The translations under genes were made by a program, and so were the position numbers. Positions 43,167 to 51,985 of a stretch of DNA of 64,000 nucleotides are shown one piece after another; within the stretch, counting starts at the first letter, position 1, and each line of letters opens with the position of its first letter. The notes under the pieces were generated by a model that worked only from the letters and a program-made list of their open reading frames with translations, was not told where the DNA came from and ran no database searches. Source of the stretch: Vibrio xiamenensis (GTDB lineage: Bacteria; Pseudomonadota; Gammaproteobacteria; Enterobacterales; Vibrionaceae); assembly GCF_900100015.1 (NCBI RefSeq), contig NZ_FNDD01000027.1, positions 1 to 64,000 of the forward strand, written 5' to 3'.

Positions 43167-44162
43167 TTAACCTTCTGAAGAGCTAAAAATAGACATAATG
43201 GGAGAATTCTCTTTGATTTTCTCTATTAGCTCGACACTTTTTATTGCTTCGGAAATAGATACACATTGATTAGGTTGTTTTTTAATATGTGCAATAAAGT
43301 CTAAAATCATTGCGGTATACATTTGGTTTTTATCCCAATCGGGTTGGCTGTAGAGAACTTCCTTTACTTCAGGAGTAATAAAATGGATTTCGTTGCTAAT
43401 TAGATCCCATTCAATAACCCCTTTATTTCCAACAAAGCGACAACGTCTAAAAGCTTTTCGCTGCAAGAAATCAAGGTGAACATAAACAACAGCGTGGTCA
43501 TCCGTGCGAAATAATAAGTCTGCTGTATCTTCTACATCTAAATCTAGCTCTTCCGTGCGACGCAATATAGCATGCTCTAAATTCAAATTTCCGAGTAACC
43601 ATTGTGTATAATCAAGTTCATGACTCAATTCCAACAAGGCTCCCCCCCCCAACTCTGAACGTGCAGAAACGCTTTCCCGATAATCTTTACTCGGACGCCA
43701 ATCAGGTAGGTATTGGCCAATTTCAACACTTGCGTGATAGATATGTCCAAGTTTTCCGGATTCAATGACTTTCTTAACTTCAATAGAAGAGGGTAAATAA
43801 CGTAAACAATAACCGATAGCAACTGGAGTCTGATATTTTTCTATTACCGACATCAACTGCTTTGCATCGTCTAACGAAGAGGTCACTGGTTTTTCAATAA
43901 GAGTTGGGATACCGGCTTGAATAAACCGCTCTGCATGTTTCATATGGAATGGCGCGGGTGATGCAACTATCACCAATTGAACATGATTTCCTATGAGCGA
44001 ATCTATTGAATCTACCAGACAGTCTGCGTTCTCTACTGAATCATGAGGAATACGACCACTCGAGGACATTGCATAGATTTTCACATTGGGGAACAACTGC
44101 TTTAAATTTCGGCGATGGCGAGTAGCAATATTCCCTAGACCAATAACAGCAACACGATCCAT
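43167..44162 (-). CDS. ptmF: Gfo/Idh/MocA-family oxidoreductase, PtmF-like, with poly-G tract
   Basis: 331 residues. N-terminal Rossmann motif VIGLGNIATRHRRNL (5-19), the EKPVTSS catalytic-lysine segment (near 90), and the C-terminal sheet domain. The conserved ELGGGALLELSHE segment (near 170-182) is encoded through nine consecutive G bases, 43642-43650 on the complementary strand. PtmF in Campylobacter feeds the amino sugar branch of legionaminic acid synthesis. The reading frame is intact here, but gain or loss of one G would truncate the protein. It overlaps the ptmE-like gene by one base. Confidence 0.8.
   Translation of the reverse strand: MDRVAVIGLGNIATRHRRNLKQLFPNVKIYAMSSSGRIPHDSVENADCLVDSIDSLIGNHVQLVIVASPAPFHMKHAERFIQAGIPTLIEKPVTSSLDDAKQLMSVIEKYQTPVAIGYCLRYLPSSIEVKKVIESGKLGHIYHASVEIGQYLPDWRPSKDYRESVSARSELGGGALLELSHELDYTQWLLGNLNLEHAILRRTEELDLDVEDTADLLFRTDDHAVVYVHLDFLQRKAFRRCRFVGNKGVIEWDLISNEIHFITPEVKEVLYSQPDWDKNQMYTAMILDFIAHIKKQPNQCVSISEAIKSVELIEKIKENSPIMSIFSSSEG
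43642..43650 (-). repeat. Homopolymer tract of nine G (coding strand) inside the ptmF-like gene
   Basis: The plus strand shows nine C in a row; on the coding strand they form Gly172-Gly173 and most of Gly174 (GGG GGG GGA). It is the longest G/C homopolymer I noticed in the window. Tracts of this length are slippage-prone and underlie phase variation of surface glycans in Campylobacter and Neisseria. Confidence 0.85.
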
Positions 44163-45223
44163 TAATCTAACCCTAATGTATGGATATCTATCTGTGCTTG
44201 CTTAAAATCGTCCATACGACCAATATCTAACCAATATTCATGGATTGGGAACATGAGCACTTTCTGGCGCTCTTCCATGTGGCTCTCAAGCAAAGTAGGC
44301 ATATCTATCTTCTGATTTTTTTCTACCGAATGAATAATACGTGGTGACAGTACATAAATACCTGCATTTACGAAAAATCGTTGTATTGGTTTTTCTACCA
44401 TACTTGTTATGCGGTTCCCATCACCATTGATGACTCCATATGGTATTTGATAATCATATTCACGAACACACATCGTTGCATCTGCATCATTTTCTAAGTG
44501 AAAACTAAGAAGACGCTGAAAATCTACCTTTGTTAACACGTCCCCGTTTATCATAATTAATGGTAGATCTCTTGGCATATCTTCAGGTAACAATCCCAGG
44601 GCACCTCCAGTACCCAGTGGCATCTCTTCATGTACATACGATATGCTAACGCCTAAATCACTACCATCACCAAAATGTTGGTGAATTTGCTCTGGCATAT
44701 AATGTGTCGAAATATAAAAATCGCTAAAACCAGCCTTGATAAAACTTCTGATTACTGTCTCTAAAATAGGTTTATCACCTATTTTTAACATAGGTTTTGG
44801 ACAGTTATCTGTTAACGGTCTCAGTCTAGTTCCAAACCCGCCAGCCATGATAAATACTGGGTTTCTATACTTTTCTTTACTTAGTGCGCTATGCAGCGTT
44901 TCCAAACCGACAACTTGTCCATCGCGATTTAACAATGGAACCGATAGTATCTGCTTTTGATCCATTAGTCTTACAAGTTGTTCTTTAGATGTATATTGCA
45001 AGGCCGTGATCGGATTTAAGTTCATAACTTTGGCAACAGAATCGGTAAGCAGCAGATCATTAAGTAAGCCCCTTCTAATATCACCATCTGTAACCATTCC
45101 GAGTAATTTTTGGTTGTGATCAACAACGACAGCAACACGTAAAGCTTCACTGTTAATAATTTCTAACGCTTGTTTGATTGTACTGGTTTCGGAAATCAGC
45201 GTTTTTTGCCAACAATGACTCAT
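44162..45223 (-). CDS. ptmE: PtmE-like sugar-phosphate nucleotidyltransferase with CBS pair
   Basis: 353 residues. Two CBS repeats (1-115; MVTDGDIRRGLL is typical) precede a nucleotidyltransferase domain with FIMAGGFGTRLRPLTDNCPKPML (near 124-146), the MINGDVLTK metal-site motif and EKPIQRFFVNAG. PtmE in Campylobacter is the glucosamine-1-phosphate guanylyltransferase of legionaminic acid synthesis and has the same CBS-NTase architecture. Guanylyl rather than uridylyl preference is inferred from that likeness. Confidence 0.85.
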   Translation of the reverse strand: MSHCWQKTLISETSTIKQALEIINSEALRVAVVVDHNQKLLGMVTDGDIRRGLLNDLLLTDSVAKVMNLNPITALQYTSKEQLVRLMDQKQILSVPLLNRDGQVVGLETLHSALSKEKYRNPVFIMAGGFGTRLRPLTDNCPKPMLKIGDKPILETVIRSFIKAGFSDFYISTHYMPEQIHQHFGDGSDLGVSISYVHEEMPLGTGGALGLLPEDMPRDLPLIMINGDVLTKVDFQRLLSFHLENDADATMCVREYDYQIPYGVINGDGNRITSMVEKPIQRFFVNAGIYVLSPRIIHSVEKNQKIDMPTLLESHMEERQKVLMFPIHEYWLDIGRMDDFKQAQIDIHTLGLD

Positions 45224-45239
45224 GTTATACCTTTATTTT

Positions 45240-45893
45240 CTAAGAATGTTTTTTCGTCATTACTTTAGTAGGGTAAGCAATAGAATTAGATTTTAAAGAT
45301 TGTTTAAGACACACTCCTGCACCAACGACTGCGTGCTTCCCAATTGATAAGCTTTGGATCAGTGTTGCTCCGGCACCAATAAACGCACCAATATCGGTCT
45401 CTACCTGGCCACAGAGTGTCGCTCTGGGAGCTATGTGATTGTATGCTCCTATAATGCAATCGTGTTCGATAAGAGCACCTGTATTTATGATACTATGGCT
45501 ACCTACTGTAACACCCGTTTGAATAATGGACATTGGAAGGATTTGAGCCCCATTCTCTATTTTGGAAAAGGGTGACACAAAGGCATTATCTGATATAACA
45601 GTCTCAAACTGGTAACCTAACGAAAGGAAATGCTCGTTAATTTTCCTCTTCAAACCAGATCTAGGCATCATCCCAATACCGTTAACTAAGAGAACTTTAT
45701 CTTTGTCAAATGCCAGTACATCGTCATCTTTTTTTAAATGTCTAATACCTTTAAATACTGAACGTTGATTGATATTTTCAGGACTTATAACCGCAAGAAT
45801 CTCTCTCTGTTGAAAAAGTAGTATTTCAGTCAAAACGGAAGCATGGCCGCCTCCGCCTATCATTACGATAGGAAGCTTTGGCTTATCACTCAA
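45240..45893 (-). CDS. legH: NeuD/LegH/PglD-like sugar O- or N-acetyltransferase
   Basis: 217 residues. A small N-terminal nucleotide-sugar-binding fold (IVMIGGGGHASVLTEIL, 9-25) is joined to a left-handed beta-helix of hexapeptide repeats (about 95-200) with GALIEHDCIIGAYNHIAPRATLCG, where the His is the likely base. In legionaminic acid pathways LegH acetylates the 4-amino group before hydrolysis; NeuD-type O-acetylation is the alternative. It overlaps legI by 8 bp. Confidence 0.82.
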   Translation of the reverse strand: MSDKPKLPIVMIGGGGHASVLTEILLFQQREILAVISPENINQRSVFKGIRHLKKDDDVLAFDKDKVLLVNGIGMMPRSGLKRKINEHFLSLGYQFETVISDNAFVSPFSKIENGAQILPMSIIQTGVTVGSHSIINTGALIEHDCIIGAYNHIAPRATLCGQVETDIGAFIGAGATLIQSLSIGKHAVVGAGVCLKQSLKSNSIAYPTKVMTKKHS

Positions 45894-46959
45894 TGATTAG
45901 CTCTCCAGCTTTATAACTTTTAGTGGCTTTACGTCCGATAAAATCCCAATAAAGATATGGTGATAAACCTGAGCCTGGGCGCTTAATCGTAAGGTTCGAT
46001 TTTGTTAACTCTTCACCCTCTCTGATATCTGTTGCTGCCACTAAGCTTTTCCTTGCTACCGACTTGTTCTTTACTTCAGATACTGTTGGTGTTTTTACAT
46101 TGGAACCTAATGCTATTTCGACTTGACGAATAGCTTTTATCATCGCTTCAAGCTCTTGGGGTTCAAGAGAAGCTTTATGATCAGGGCCTTCCATATTTTT
46201 ATCTAATGTAAAATGCTTTTCGACTAATACTGCACCACGGGCAACTGCTGCTATTGGGATAGTTATACCTTCGCTATGATCTGAATAACCTGAAGCTAAA
46301 CCAAATGCTTGCCCAAGAGTATCCATTGCTTTCAGGTTAATTTCTTCTACTGGTGCCGGATATTCAGTCGTGCAATGAAGTATTGTGACTTTTTCCCTGA
46401 GCGCTTTCTGACCAGAGTCTGATGCATATGCCTCTTGAAAAGATTGCATGGAAGGTTCTTTTTCTTCATCTGCCGTATAGCCATAGGCAATCACACCTAA
46501 TGCAGTTTCAATCTCAGAAAGAGTCGCCATTCCGGTTGAAACAATAAGGTCACATCCAGTTCGTGCGTGAGCAAGCACAAGTGGGGCGTTGGTTAACTCA
46601 CCTGAAGGCAACTTTAGTCTAGTTAGACCTAAGTCATTGACTAAAAATGCTAGGCTTTCCAAGTCGAAAGCTGTCGATAAAAACTCGATCCCCAAAGAAT
46701 TACAATATTCAATGAGCTTGTGATGAACCTCAAATGAAAGCTCTAGACGACTTAACATTGCCAACTGAGACTCTTGTTTTTGAGTGTTGGTTACTTGATA
46801 GTCAGCTTGTTTCGCCTCTTCTGTTACTAAATTTTTAGCTTTAAAAGTCTGGAACTTAACAATATCCGCTCCAGCCTTATGGGCTACATCAACCAAAGCA
46901 AAAGCTAACTTTTCTTGACCATTATGGTTCACACCTGCTTCGGCAATAATTAAAGTCAT
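45886..46959 (-). CDS. legI: Nonulosonic acid synthase, LegI/NeuB-like
   Basis: 357 residues. A TIM barrel beginning IIAEAGVNHNGQ (4-15), with VKFQTFKAKNLV, LKLPSGELTNAPLV, HCTTEYPAP and GYSDHSEGI of the NeuB family, and a C-terminal antifreeze-like SAF domain (about 295-357; KSLVAATDIREGEELT). It condenses a 6-carbon amino sugar with phosphoenolpyruvate. The companion LegB and LegC genes make a 2,4-diamino-6-deoxy sugar the likely substrate, giving legionaminate rather than N-acetylneuraminate. Confidence 0.9.
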   Translation of the reverse strand: MTLIIAEAGVNHNGQEKLAFALVDVAHKAGADIVKFQTFKAKNLVTEEAKQADYQVTNTQKQESQLAMLSRLELSFEVHHKLIEYCNSLGIEFLSTAFDLESLAFLVNDLGLTRLKLPSGELTNAPLVLAHARTGCDLIVSTGMATLSEIETALGVIAYGYTADEEKEPSMQSFQEAYASDSGQKALREKVTILHCTTEYPAPVEEINLKAMDTLGQAFGLASGYSDHSEGITIPIAAVARGAVLVEKHFTLDKNMEGPDHKASLEPQELEAMIKAIRQVEIALGSNVKTPTVSEVKNKSVARKSLVAATDIREGEELTKSNLTIKRPGSGLSPYLYWDFIGRKATKSYKAGELIIE

Positions 46960-46984
46960 TATTGTCTCACTCTACTTTCTTATT

Positions 46985-48160
46985 TCAATCAGGTTCAATA
47001 TTTACGTCAAAGAATGATTTACAAGGTTCAAAATGTAACCCTTTAATCATCTCAATGATTTGCTTGCTGCTATCCCCTTGCCCGTATGGGTTAACAATAG
47101 TTTCACCCACTGCTTTGTAGTCACGACTAACTGCTGAATCTATTGCTTTTTTAATGGATTCTTTCGTAGCATCGGCATTAAGAACACTTTTAGCCGCTAA
47201 ACGCCCTTTTTGTCGAGAACCAATGTTTACGGTAGGAACATCGAACGCCGGAACTTCGATGATACCGCTAGAAGAATTACCAATCACAGCCACTGCATGT
47301 TTTACTGAGCTTAAATAACGAACTTGGCCAAGAGACGGGATTGCTAACACACGCTTAGGTTGACTCGCAGCATATGCTTCTAGCATAGGGATGATGCGTC
47401 GACCGCCATCATCGGCATTAGGGTAGGTCAATATAATTTGATAGTTAGGATACTCATCCAATGCATCTAATAATGCTTGAAAACTTTTCTCAGGAGATTC
47501 ATTTCCCAGCGTCACTGGATGATAAGTTACAACAAAATAGGAGCCAGATAGCTCAAAGCCCAAAGAATCCTGTAGTTCAGAAACAGTCATAAAAGTGGCT
47601 CGGTTTAAATGCTCTAAACCAATCGCACCAATATTTTTTACTCGTTCTGGCGATTCACCCAGTTGAATAACTCTATTTCGATATTCATCCGTTGACGTGC
47701 CGTGTAAATAACTTAGCTTGGTAATGGCATGACGGATAGCATCATCGTAAGCGCCTTCTGTTATCTCGCCACCATGCAAATGAATTATTGGGATGCGGAG
47801 TATCATAGCCGTCTGTGCAGCAGCAAGAGCTTCGAAACGATCCCCAAGAATAATAAGAACATCTGGTGCCAACCGTGACAACGCATCTGTAAAGCCCAGC
47901 ACACCCAGTCCCATGCTTTTCGCTGTACCTACAGCTGAATTCGAAGATAACAAAATCTCAATTTTTTCATCAATATTGAAGCCATCTTTTTCAATCTGTT
48001 TGTAAGTATCACCAAACTCTGGGGAAAGATGCATGCCAGAAACCAGCAATTGAAGCGTTAAGTCAGGAGCACTTTGTATGTCCTTTAAAAGCCAAAACAA
48101 AAGACCATATTCAGCTCTGGTTCCAGTAAAGACCGCAACCTTTTTATTTATCTGCGTCAT
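46985..48160 (-). CDS. legG: Hydrolysing nucleotide-sugar 2-epimerase, LegG/NeuC-like
   Basis: 391 residues. GT-B-like 2-epimerase fold: VAVFTGTRAEYGLL (8-21), LVSGMHLSPEFGDTY, ILGDRFEALAAAQTAM and HLHGGEITEGAYDDAIRHAITKLS are signatures of the hydrolysing NeuC group rather than WecB. It removes the nucleotide and inverts C2 to give the free manno-configured sugar for LegI. It shares only its fold with the FnlC-type gene at 33.2 kb. Confidence 0.9.
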   Translation of the reverse strand: MTQINKKVAVFTGTRAEYGLLFWLLKDIQSAPDLTLQLLVSGMHLSPEFGDTYKQIEKDGFNIDEKIEILLSSNSAVGTAKSMGLGVLGFTDALSRLAPDVLIILGDRFEALAAAQTAMILRIPIIHLHGGEITEGAYDDAIRHAITKLSYLHGTSTDEYRNRVIQLGESPERVKNIGAIGLEHLNRATFMTVSELQDSLGFELSGSYFVVTYHPVTLGNESPEKSFQALLDALDEYPNYQIILTYPNADDGGRRIIPMLEAYAASQPKRVLAIPSLGQVRYLSSVKHAVAVIGNSSSGIIEVPAFDVPTVNIGSRQKGRLAAKSVLNADATKESIKKAIDSAVSRDYKAVGETIVNPYGQGDSSKQIIEMIKGLHFEPCKSFFDVNIEPD

Positions 48161-48176
48161 GCCCGTATAAACCTAC

Positions 48177-49328
48177 TTAACTTTCAATTTTAACTGGCGT
48201 ACTTGGAAGATTTATCAGGTGCGCCTCAATAAATTCCGAGTATGTAAGTTCACCGCGTATTGCATTTTGAAACATTGGTAACCTATGCATAAGCTTCCAA
48301 ATTGGTCGAGTCATAATTCCAGAACTGTTTGTATCTGCAAGAACCTCTTCTCGACTTTCTTTACTTGGACAAATGATCGCATTCAACCAATAGTTTGACT
48401 GGGCATAGTCTGGTTCAGTGATAAACTTGAAATCAGTTCCTTTGAAGAAATTACCATAGCATTCTGCAAGCCGTCTTTTTTGATTTAGATATGTTTCAAG
48501 CACTTCCATTTGAGCACAACCTAGTGCCGCATTTAGATTCGGCATTCGGTAGTTAAAACCAGGCTCATCATGGAAAAATTCGTAAGGATGAGGAACCTTA
48601 GCTGTTGTTGTCACATGTTTGGTTCGCAATCCTAGCTCTTGAGTCTTACATAAAACCATACCACCACCACCAGTAGTAATGATCTTATTACCATTGAAAC
48701 TCATTGCACCAAAGTCACCAATTGTCCCAGTATGTTTACCTTTGTAAAAGGAGCCTAAACTCTCTGCAGCATCCTCTACTAAAGCAATATTCCATTTTCG
48801 ACAAACTGCAACCAATTCATCAAGTTCTACTGGATGCCCAAATGTGTGCATAGGAACCACTGCTTTAATTTGCTTACCTGTTTTTTTATGAAAACACCCT
48901 GTCTCAGCTAGCTCTGCGTTCTCAATTAAAAATTCATCCACTGCTCTAGGACAAAGCCCCAGACTCACAGGAGACACATCCAAAAATATCGGCTCAGCAC
49001 CCATATGATAAAGGGCGTTGCAGGTAGCAACGAATGTTAGTGCTTGTGTGATAACAAGGTCGCCCTGCTTAACACCTGCCATATATAAAGCAGCATGTAA
49101 TGCAGCTGTACCATTCACTGTCGCTACTGCTTTAACGGCCCCAGTAAATGTCTCGATTTTTCTTTCAAAATCATCAACAAACTTCCCAACGCTAGAGACA
49201 AAAGTACTTTCAATAGTTTCCGCTACGTAGGCCTGCTCGTTGCCGCTAAATGTAGGTGCATGCAACGGAATGAACTCGTTAGTCTTATAGGTATCTCTCA
49301 CAAATTCAACAATAGATGTCGCTTTCAT
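48177..49328 (-). CDS. legC: PLP-dependent nucleotide-sugar aminotransferase, LegC-like
   Basis: 383 residues. DegT/DnrJ/EryC1 fold; the PLP lysine is Lys215 in SFNGNKIITTGGGGM, with VEDAAESLGSFY for the ring-stacking Asp. It should aminate C4 of the 4-keto-6-deoxy sugar from LegB. The long N-terminal region (MKATSIVEFVRDTYKTNEFI) is typical of LegC rather than PseC. Follows legB by 12 bp. Confidence 0.9.
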   Translation of the reverse strand: MKATSIVEFVRDTYKTNEFIPLHAPTFSGNEQAYVAETIESTFVSSVGKFVDDFERKIETFTGAVKAVATVNGTAALHAALYMAGVKQGDLVITQALTFVATCNALYHMGAEPIFLDVSPVSLGLCPRAVDEFLIENAELAETGCFHKKTGKQIKAVVPMHTFGHPVELDELVAVCRKWNIALVEDAAESLGSFYKGKHTGTIGDFGAMSFNGNKIITTGGGGMVLCKTQELGLRTKHVTTTAKVPHPYEFFHDEPGFNYRMPNLNAALGCAQMEVLETYLNQKRRLAECYGNFFKGTDFKFITEPDYAQSNYWLNAIICPSKESREEVLADTNSSGIMTRPIWKLMHRLPMFQNAIRGELTYSEFIEAHLINLPSTPVKIES

Positions 49329-49340
49329 TACAAACTCCGC

Positions 49341-50531
49341 TTACATCTTACTATCAAGGTATTTACCAGTTTCTTTATGACCAAAGTCAGGGATCATGGT
49401 AAAGAATAACTTCACAATTTGCTCCTTAGTCCAAACTCGCTGGCTTTTCATTGATGAAATACTGTCTTCAAATAAAGTGAGTAACTCTCGATCATAAAAA
49501 GGTTCGTTTTTAATGATGCCCAAATTTTCAAATTGAGACATATTCAGTTGTTCTTTGTCTGTAAAAAACTCTTCAAAATCTTTCTCACCAGTCGTATCAC
49601 TCGCAGTAAACAAACATGGCCATTTCCCTTGCTCTGGAAGTGTCTTCGCTAATTGACGAGCTTCCTCTTCTGTCTCACATAGATGAGGTTCGTAACCGAG
49701 CTGTTCTAAATACTTGACCGCAATATCAGCGAATGAAATAAGGTGAAGCGCTTCACTTAATTTAGGGAAGAAAATATCTCGATTTTCACCGAAGATACAA
49801 GACATTAGGCATAGTTCACCAGACTCTTGAGGTGTAACAAAATAACGTTTGATATCATTTGGAGCGACAATTGGTTGACGCTTTTGAATACGTTGATTAA
49901 ATCCATGTAGTAACGAACCATCGGAAAAGGCTACATTAGCAAAGCGGGCTGTAGAAATCGTTATCTGTTCACTTTTACGCATTAAAAACATTTCCATAAT
50001 ACGCTTAGATGCACCCATCATATTGACTGGATTTGCAGCCTTATCTGTAGACACACAAAAATATTTTTTAGAACCTGCGTTTATTGATTGTTGGATCGTT
50101 TTTTCTGTATTAAACACATTTACGTCAATCATACGCATCAACGTAAATGGATCCTTCTCACTGCGAACATGTTTTAAAGCAGAAAGATTTAAAACATAAT
50201 CAAATTGTCCATCAGCTTTAATAAAAGCATCATATTCTATCGAGCCAATATCCAGAGCAAAAGTTTGAAAGTCACCATCAATGTATCCGAAAGAACTTCG
50301 AATATCACGAACCAGTTCAACCATATTGTTTTCACTGATATCAACCACATGTAGCTTTTTAGGATTTCTCTTAAAAATTTCTTTGGTCACAGCCTGACCA
50401 ATCGAACCTGCACCACCTAAAACGAGAAACTTCGAATTCGATACAATTTTTTCCAGTTCGCTATTATGTACATCAATATCTCGCTCAAATAATGCTTGAG
50501 TTCGACCTATTAATGGTAAGACGTTATTCAT
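49341..50531 (-). CDS. legB: LegB-like nucleotide-sugar 4,6-dehydratase
   Basis: 396 residues. The FlaA1-type SDR domain has LVLGGAGSIGQAV (37-49) and STDKAANPVNMMGASKRIMEMF; the C-terminal 100 residues are specific to LegB. No transmembrane segment. It makes the 4-keto-6-deoxy intermediate, the first dedicated step of legionaminic acid synthesis. First gene of the island, about 55 bp downstream of the ops element, so it heads a leftward transcript of some 20 genes. Confidence 0.9.
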   Translation of the reverse strand: MNNVLPLIGRTQALFERDIDVHNSELEKIVSNSKFLVLGGAGSIGQAVTKEIFKRNPKKLHVVDISENNMVELVRDIRSSFGYIDGDFQTFALDIGSIEYDAFIKADGQFDYVLNLSALKHVRSEKDPFTLMRMIDVNVFNTEKTIQQSINAGSKKYFCVSTDKAANPVNMMGASKRIMEMFLMRKSEQITISTARFANVAFSDGSLLHGFNQRIQKRQPIVAPNDIKRYFVTPQESGELCLMSCIFGENRDIFFPKLSEALHLISFADIAVKYLEQLGYEPHLCETEEEARQLAKTLPEQGKWPCLFTASDTTGEKDFEEFFTDKEQLNMSQFENLGIIKNEPFYDRELLTLFEDSISSMKSQRVWTKEQIVKLFFTMIPDFGHKETGKYLDSKM

Positions 50532-50583
50532 TTATAATATCCTTGCGCTTTATGTGTGTTCTGCAAATGACTAAAAACATTAC

Positions 50584-50617
50584 GACACGCTACCGCCCTT
50601 GGGTAAAGCTCCCAAAA
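50584..50617 (-). promoter_or_regulatory. JUMPstart sequence with ops element (RfaH recruitment)
   Basis: On the minus strand GGGAGCTTTACCCAAGG is followed by GGCGGTAGCGTG (50586-50597), an exact ops core. JUMPstart elements stand before long O-antigen, capsule and core operons; the ops DNA pauses RNA polymerase and recruits RfaH, which suppresses Rho-dependent stops and aids translation. The position just before legB and the more than 20-kb unit behind it fit well. The -35/-10 boxes were not assigned. Confidence 0.92.
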
Positions 50618-50739
50618 TGCTCTTTTCGCCTAGTGGCGACGTATAAAATCCGCTAAAATTCTATCTTAAAACACTAGTCATGGCGAATAGTTAGCGCCAT
50701 GTTATAGTTGCCTCAGATCTAATAACTCAAAGGAATAGT

Positions 50740-51681
50740 ATGATTATCGTCACCGGTGGTGCTGGCATGATTGGCAGCAATATTGTTAAGGCTCTTAACG
50801 ATAAAGGTATCAAAGACATTCTCGTAGTTGACCACCTAAAAAATGGAAGAAAGTTCCAAAACTTGGTGGACCTAGATATTACTGACTACATGGATCGCGA
50901 CGACTTCCTTGCCCAGATTATGGCTGGCGATGACTTTGGTCCGATCGAAGCCGTGTTTCACGAAGGTGCCTGCTCTGCTACGACTGAGTGGGATGGTAAG
51001 TATATGATGCTCAACAACTATGAGTATTCTAAAGAGTTGCTACATTATTGTTTAGAACGTGAAATTCCATTCTTGTACGCCTCATCCGCCGCAACTTATG
51101 GCGAAACCGATACCTTTATCGAAGAAAAAGAATACGAAGGTGCTCTAAACGTTTACGGTTACTCAAAACAACAGTTCGATAACTATGTACGCCGTATCTG
51201 GGAAGATGCCAAGGCACATGGTGAAACCTTGTCGCAAATCACTGGGTTTCGTTATTTCAACGTTTATGGCCCAAGAGAGCAACATAAAGGTTCAATGGCC
51301 TCTGTCGCGTTCCACCTAAACAATCAAATGAATGCGGGCGAGAATCCCAAGCTGTTTTCTGGTAGTGAACATTTTAAACGTGATTTCGTCTATGTGGGTG
51401 ACGTAGCAGCTGTAAATCTGTGGTTTATGGAAAATGCAAAGTCTGGCATTTTCAACTTGGGTACTGGTAATGCTGAGTCGTTTAATGAAATAGCAAAAGC
51501 AGTGATCAAACATCATGGTAAAGGACAAGTCGAAACCATTCCATTCCCAGAACACCTTAAAGGCGCTTACCAAGAATATACCCAAGCAGATTTAACCAAA
51601 CTAAGAACTGCTGGCTGCAACCATACGTTTAAAACCGTTGCGGAAGGCGTAGCAGAATACATGGCAACGATAAATAAGTAA
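50740..51681 (+). CDS. hldD: HldD (GmhD/RfaD), ADP-L-glycero-D-manno-heptose 6-epimerase
   Basis: 313 residues. Extended SDR with VTGGAGMIGSNIVKAL (4-19), the catalytic YGYSKQQFDNY and FHEGACSATTEWDGKY. It epimerises ADP-D-glycero- to ADP-L-glycero-manno-heptose, the donor used by WaaF and other heptosyltransferases downstream. In Vibrio, gmhD is the fixed border of the O/K antigen locus opposite rjg. Transcribed away from the island. Confidence 0.97.
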   Translation: MIIVTGGAGMIGSNIVKALNDKGIKDILVVDHLKNGRKFQNLVDLDITDYMDRDDFLAQIMAGDDFGPIEAVFHEGACSATTEWDGKYMMLNNYEYSKELLHYCLEREIPFLYASSAATYGETDTFIEEKEYEGALNVYGYSKQQFDNYVRRIWEDAKAHGETLSQITGFRYFNVYGPREQHKGSMASVAFHLNNQMNAGENPKLFSGSEHFKRDFVYVGDVAAVNLWFMENAKSGIFNLGTGNAESFNEIAKAVIKHHGKGQVETIPFPEHLKGAYQEYTQADLTKLRTAGCNHTFKTVAEGVAEYMATINK

Positions 51682-51985
51682 TCTTATTAATTCTTAATAA
51701 CGAGTCATGATTGATAACTAAAATCCGGTTAAATTATACAAAAGTGTTGGGGTTAAACATTATGTATTTTGTTCAACGTCTTACCTGTTAATACATAGAA
51801 ACTATCTCAAATAGTGTAATGTTTGCAGCACAAATGATTCACCCAGTTTTGATACAACTTGTTATCTGTTACAAGAGGCGGAATCAGATCTGGCCACGAT
51901 CCAAACTCGACGTTGAGAAGGTTTCATACATCAGTCGTTACCCCAACTAATTTTATAAGAACTTTTAATAGCTTGGAGTTTTATT
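51682..51985 (+). other. 304-bp gap between hldD and ugd, no gene seen
   Basis: AT-rich at first (51682-51800), then of mixed composition. A small hairpin CTTGT/ACAAG lies near 51869-51887. No convincing terminator follows hldD. The region presumably carries the ugd promoter and a leader; its mosaic look next to gmhD may mark an old recombination joint. Confidence 0.4.
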
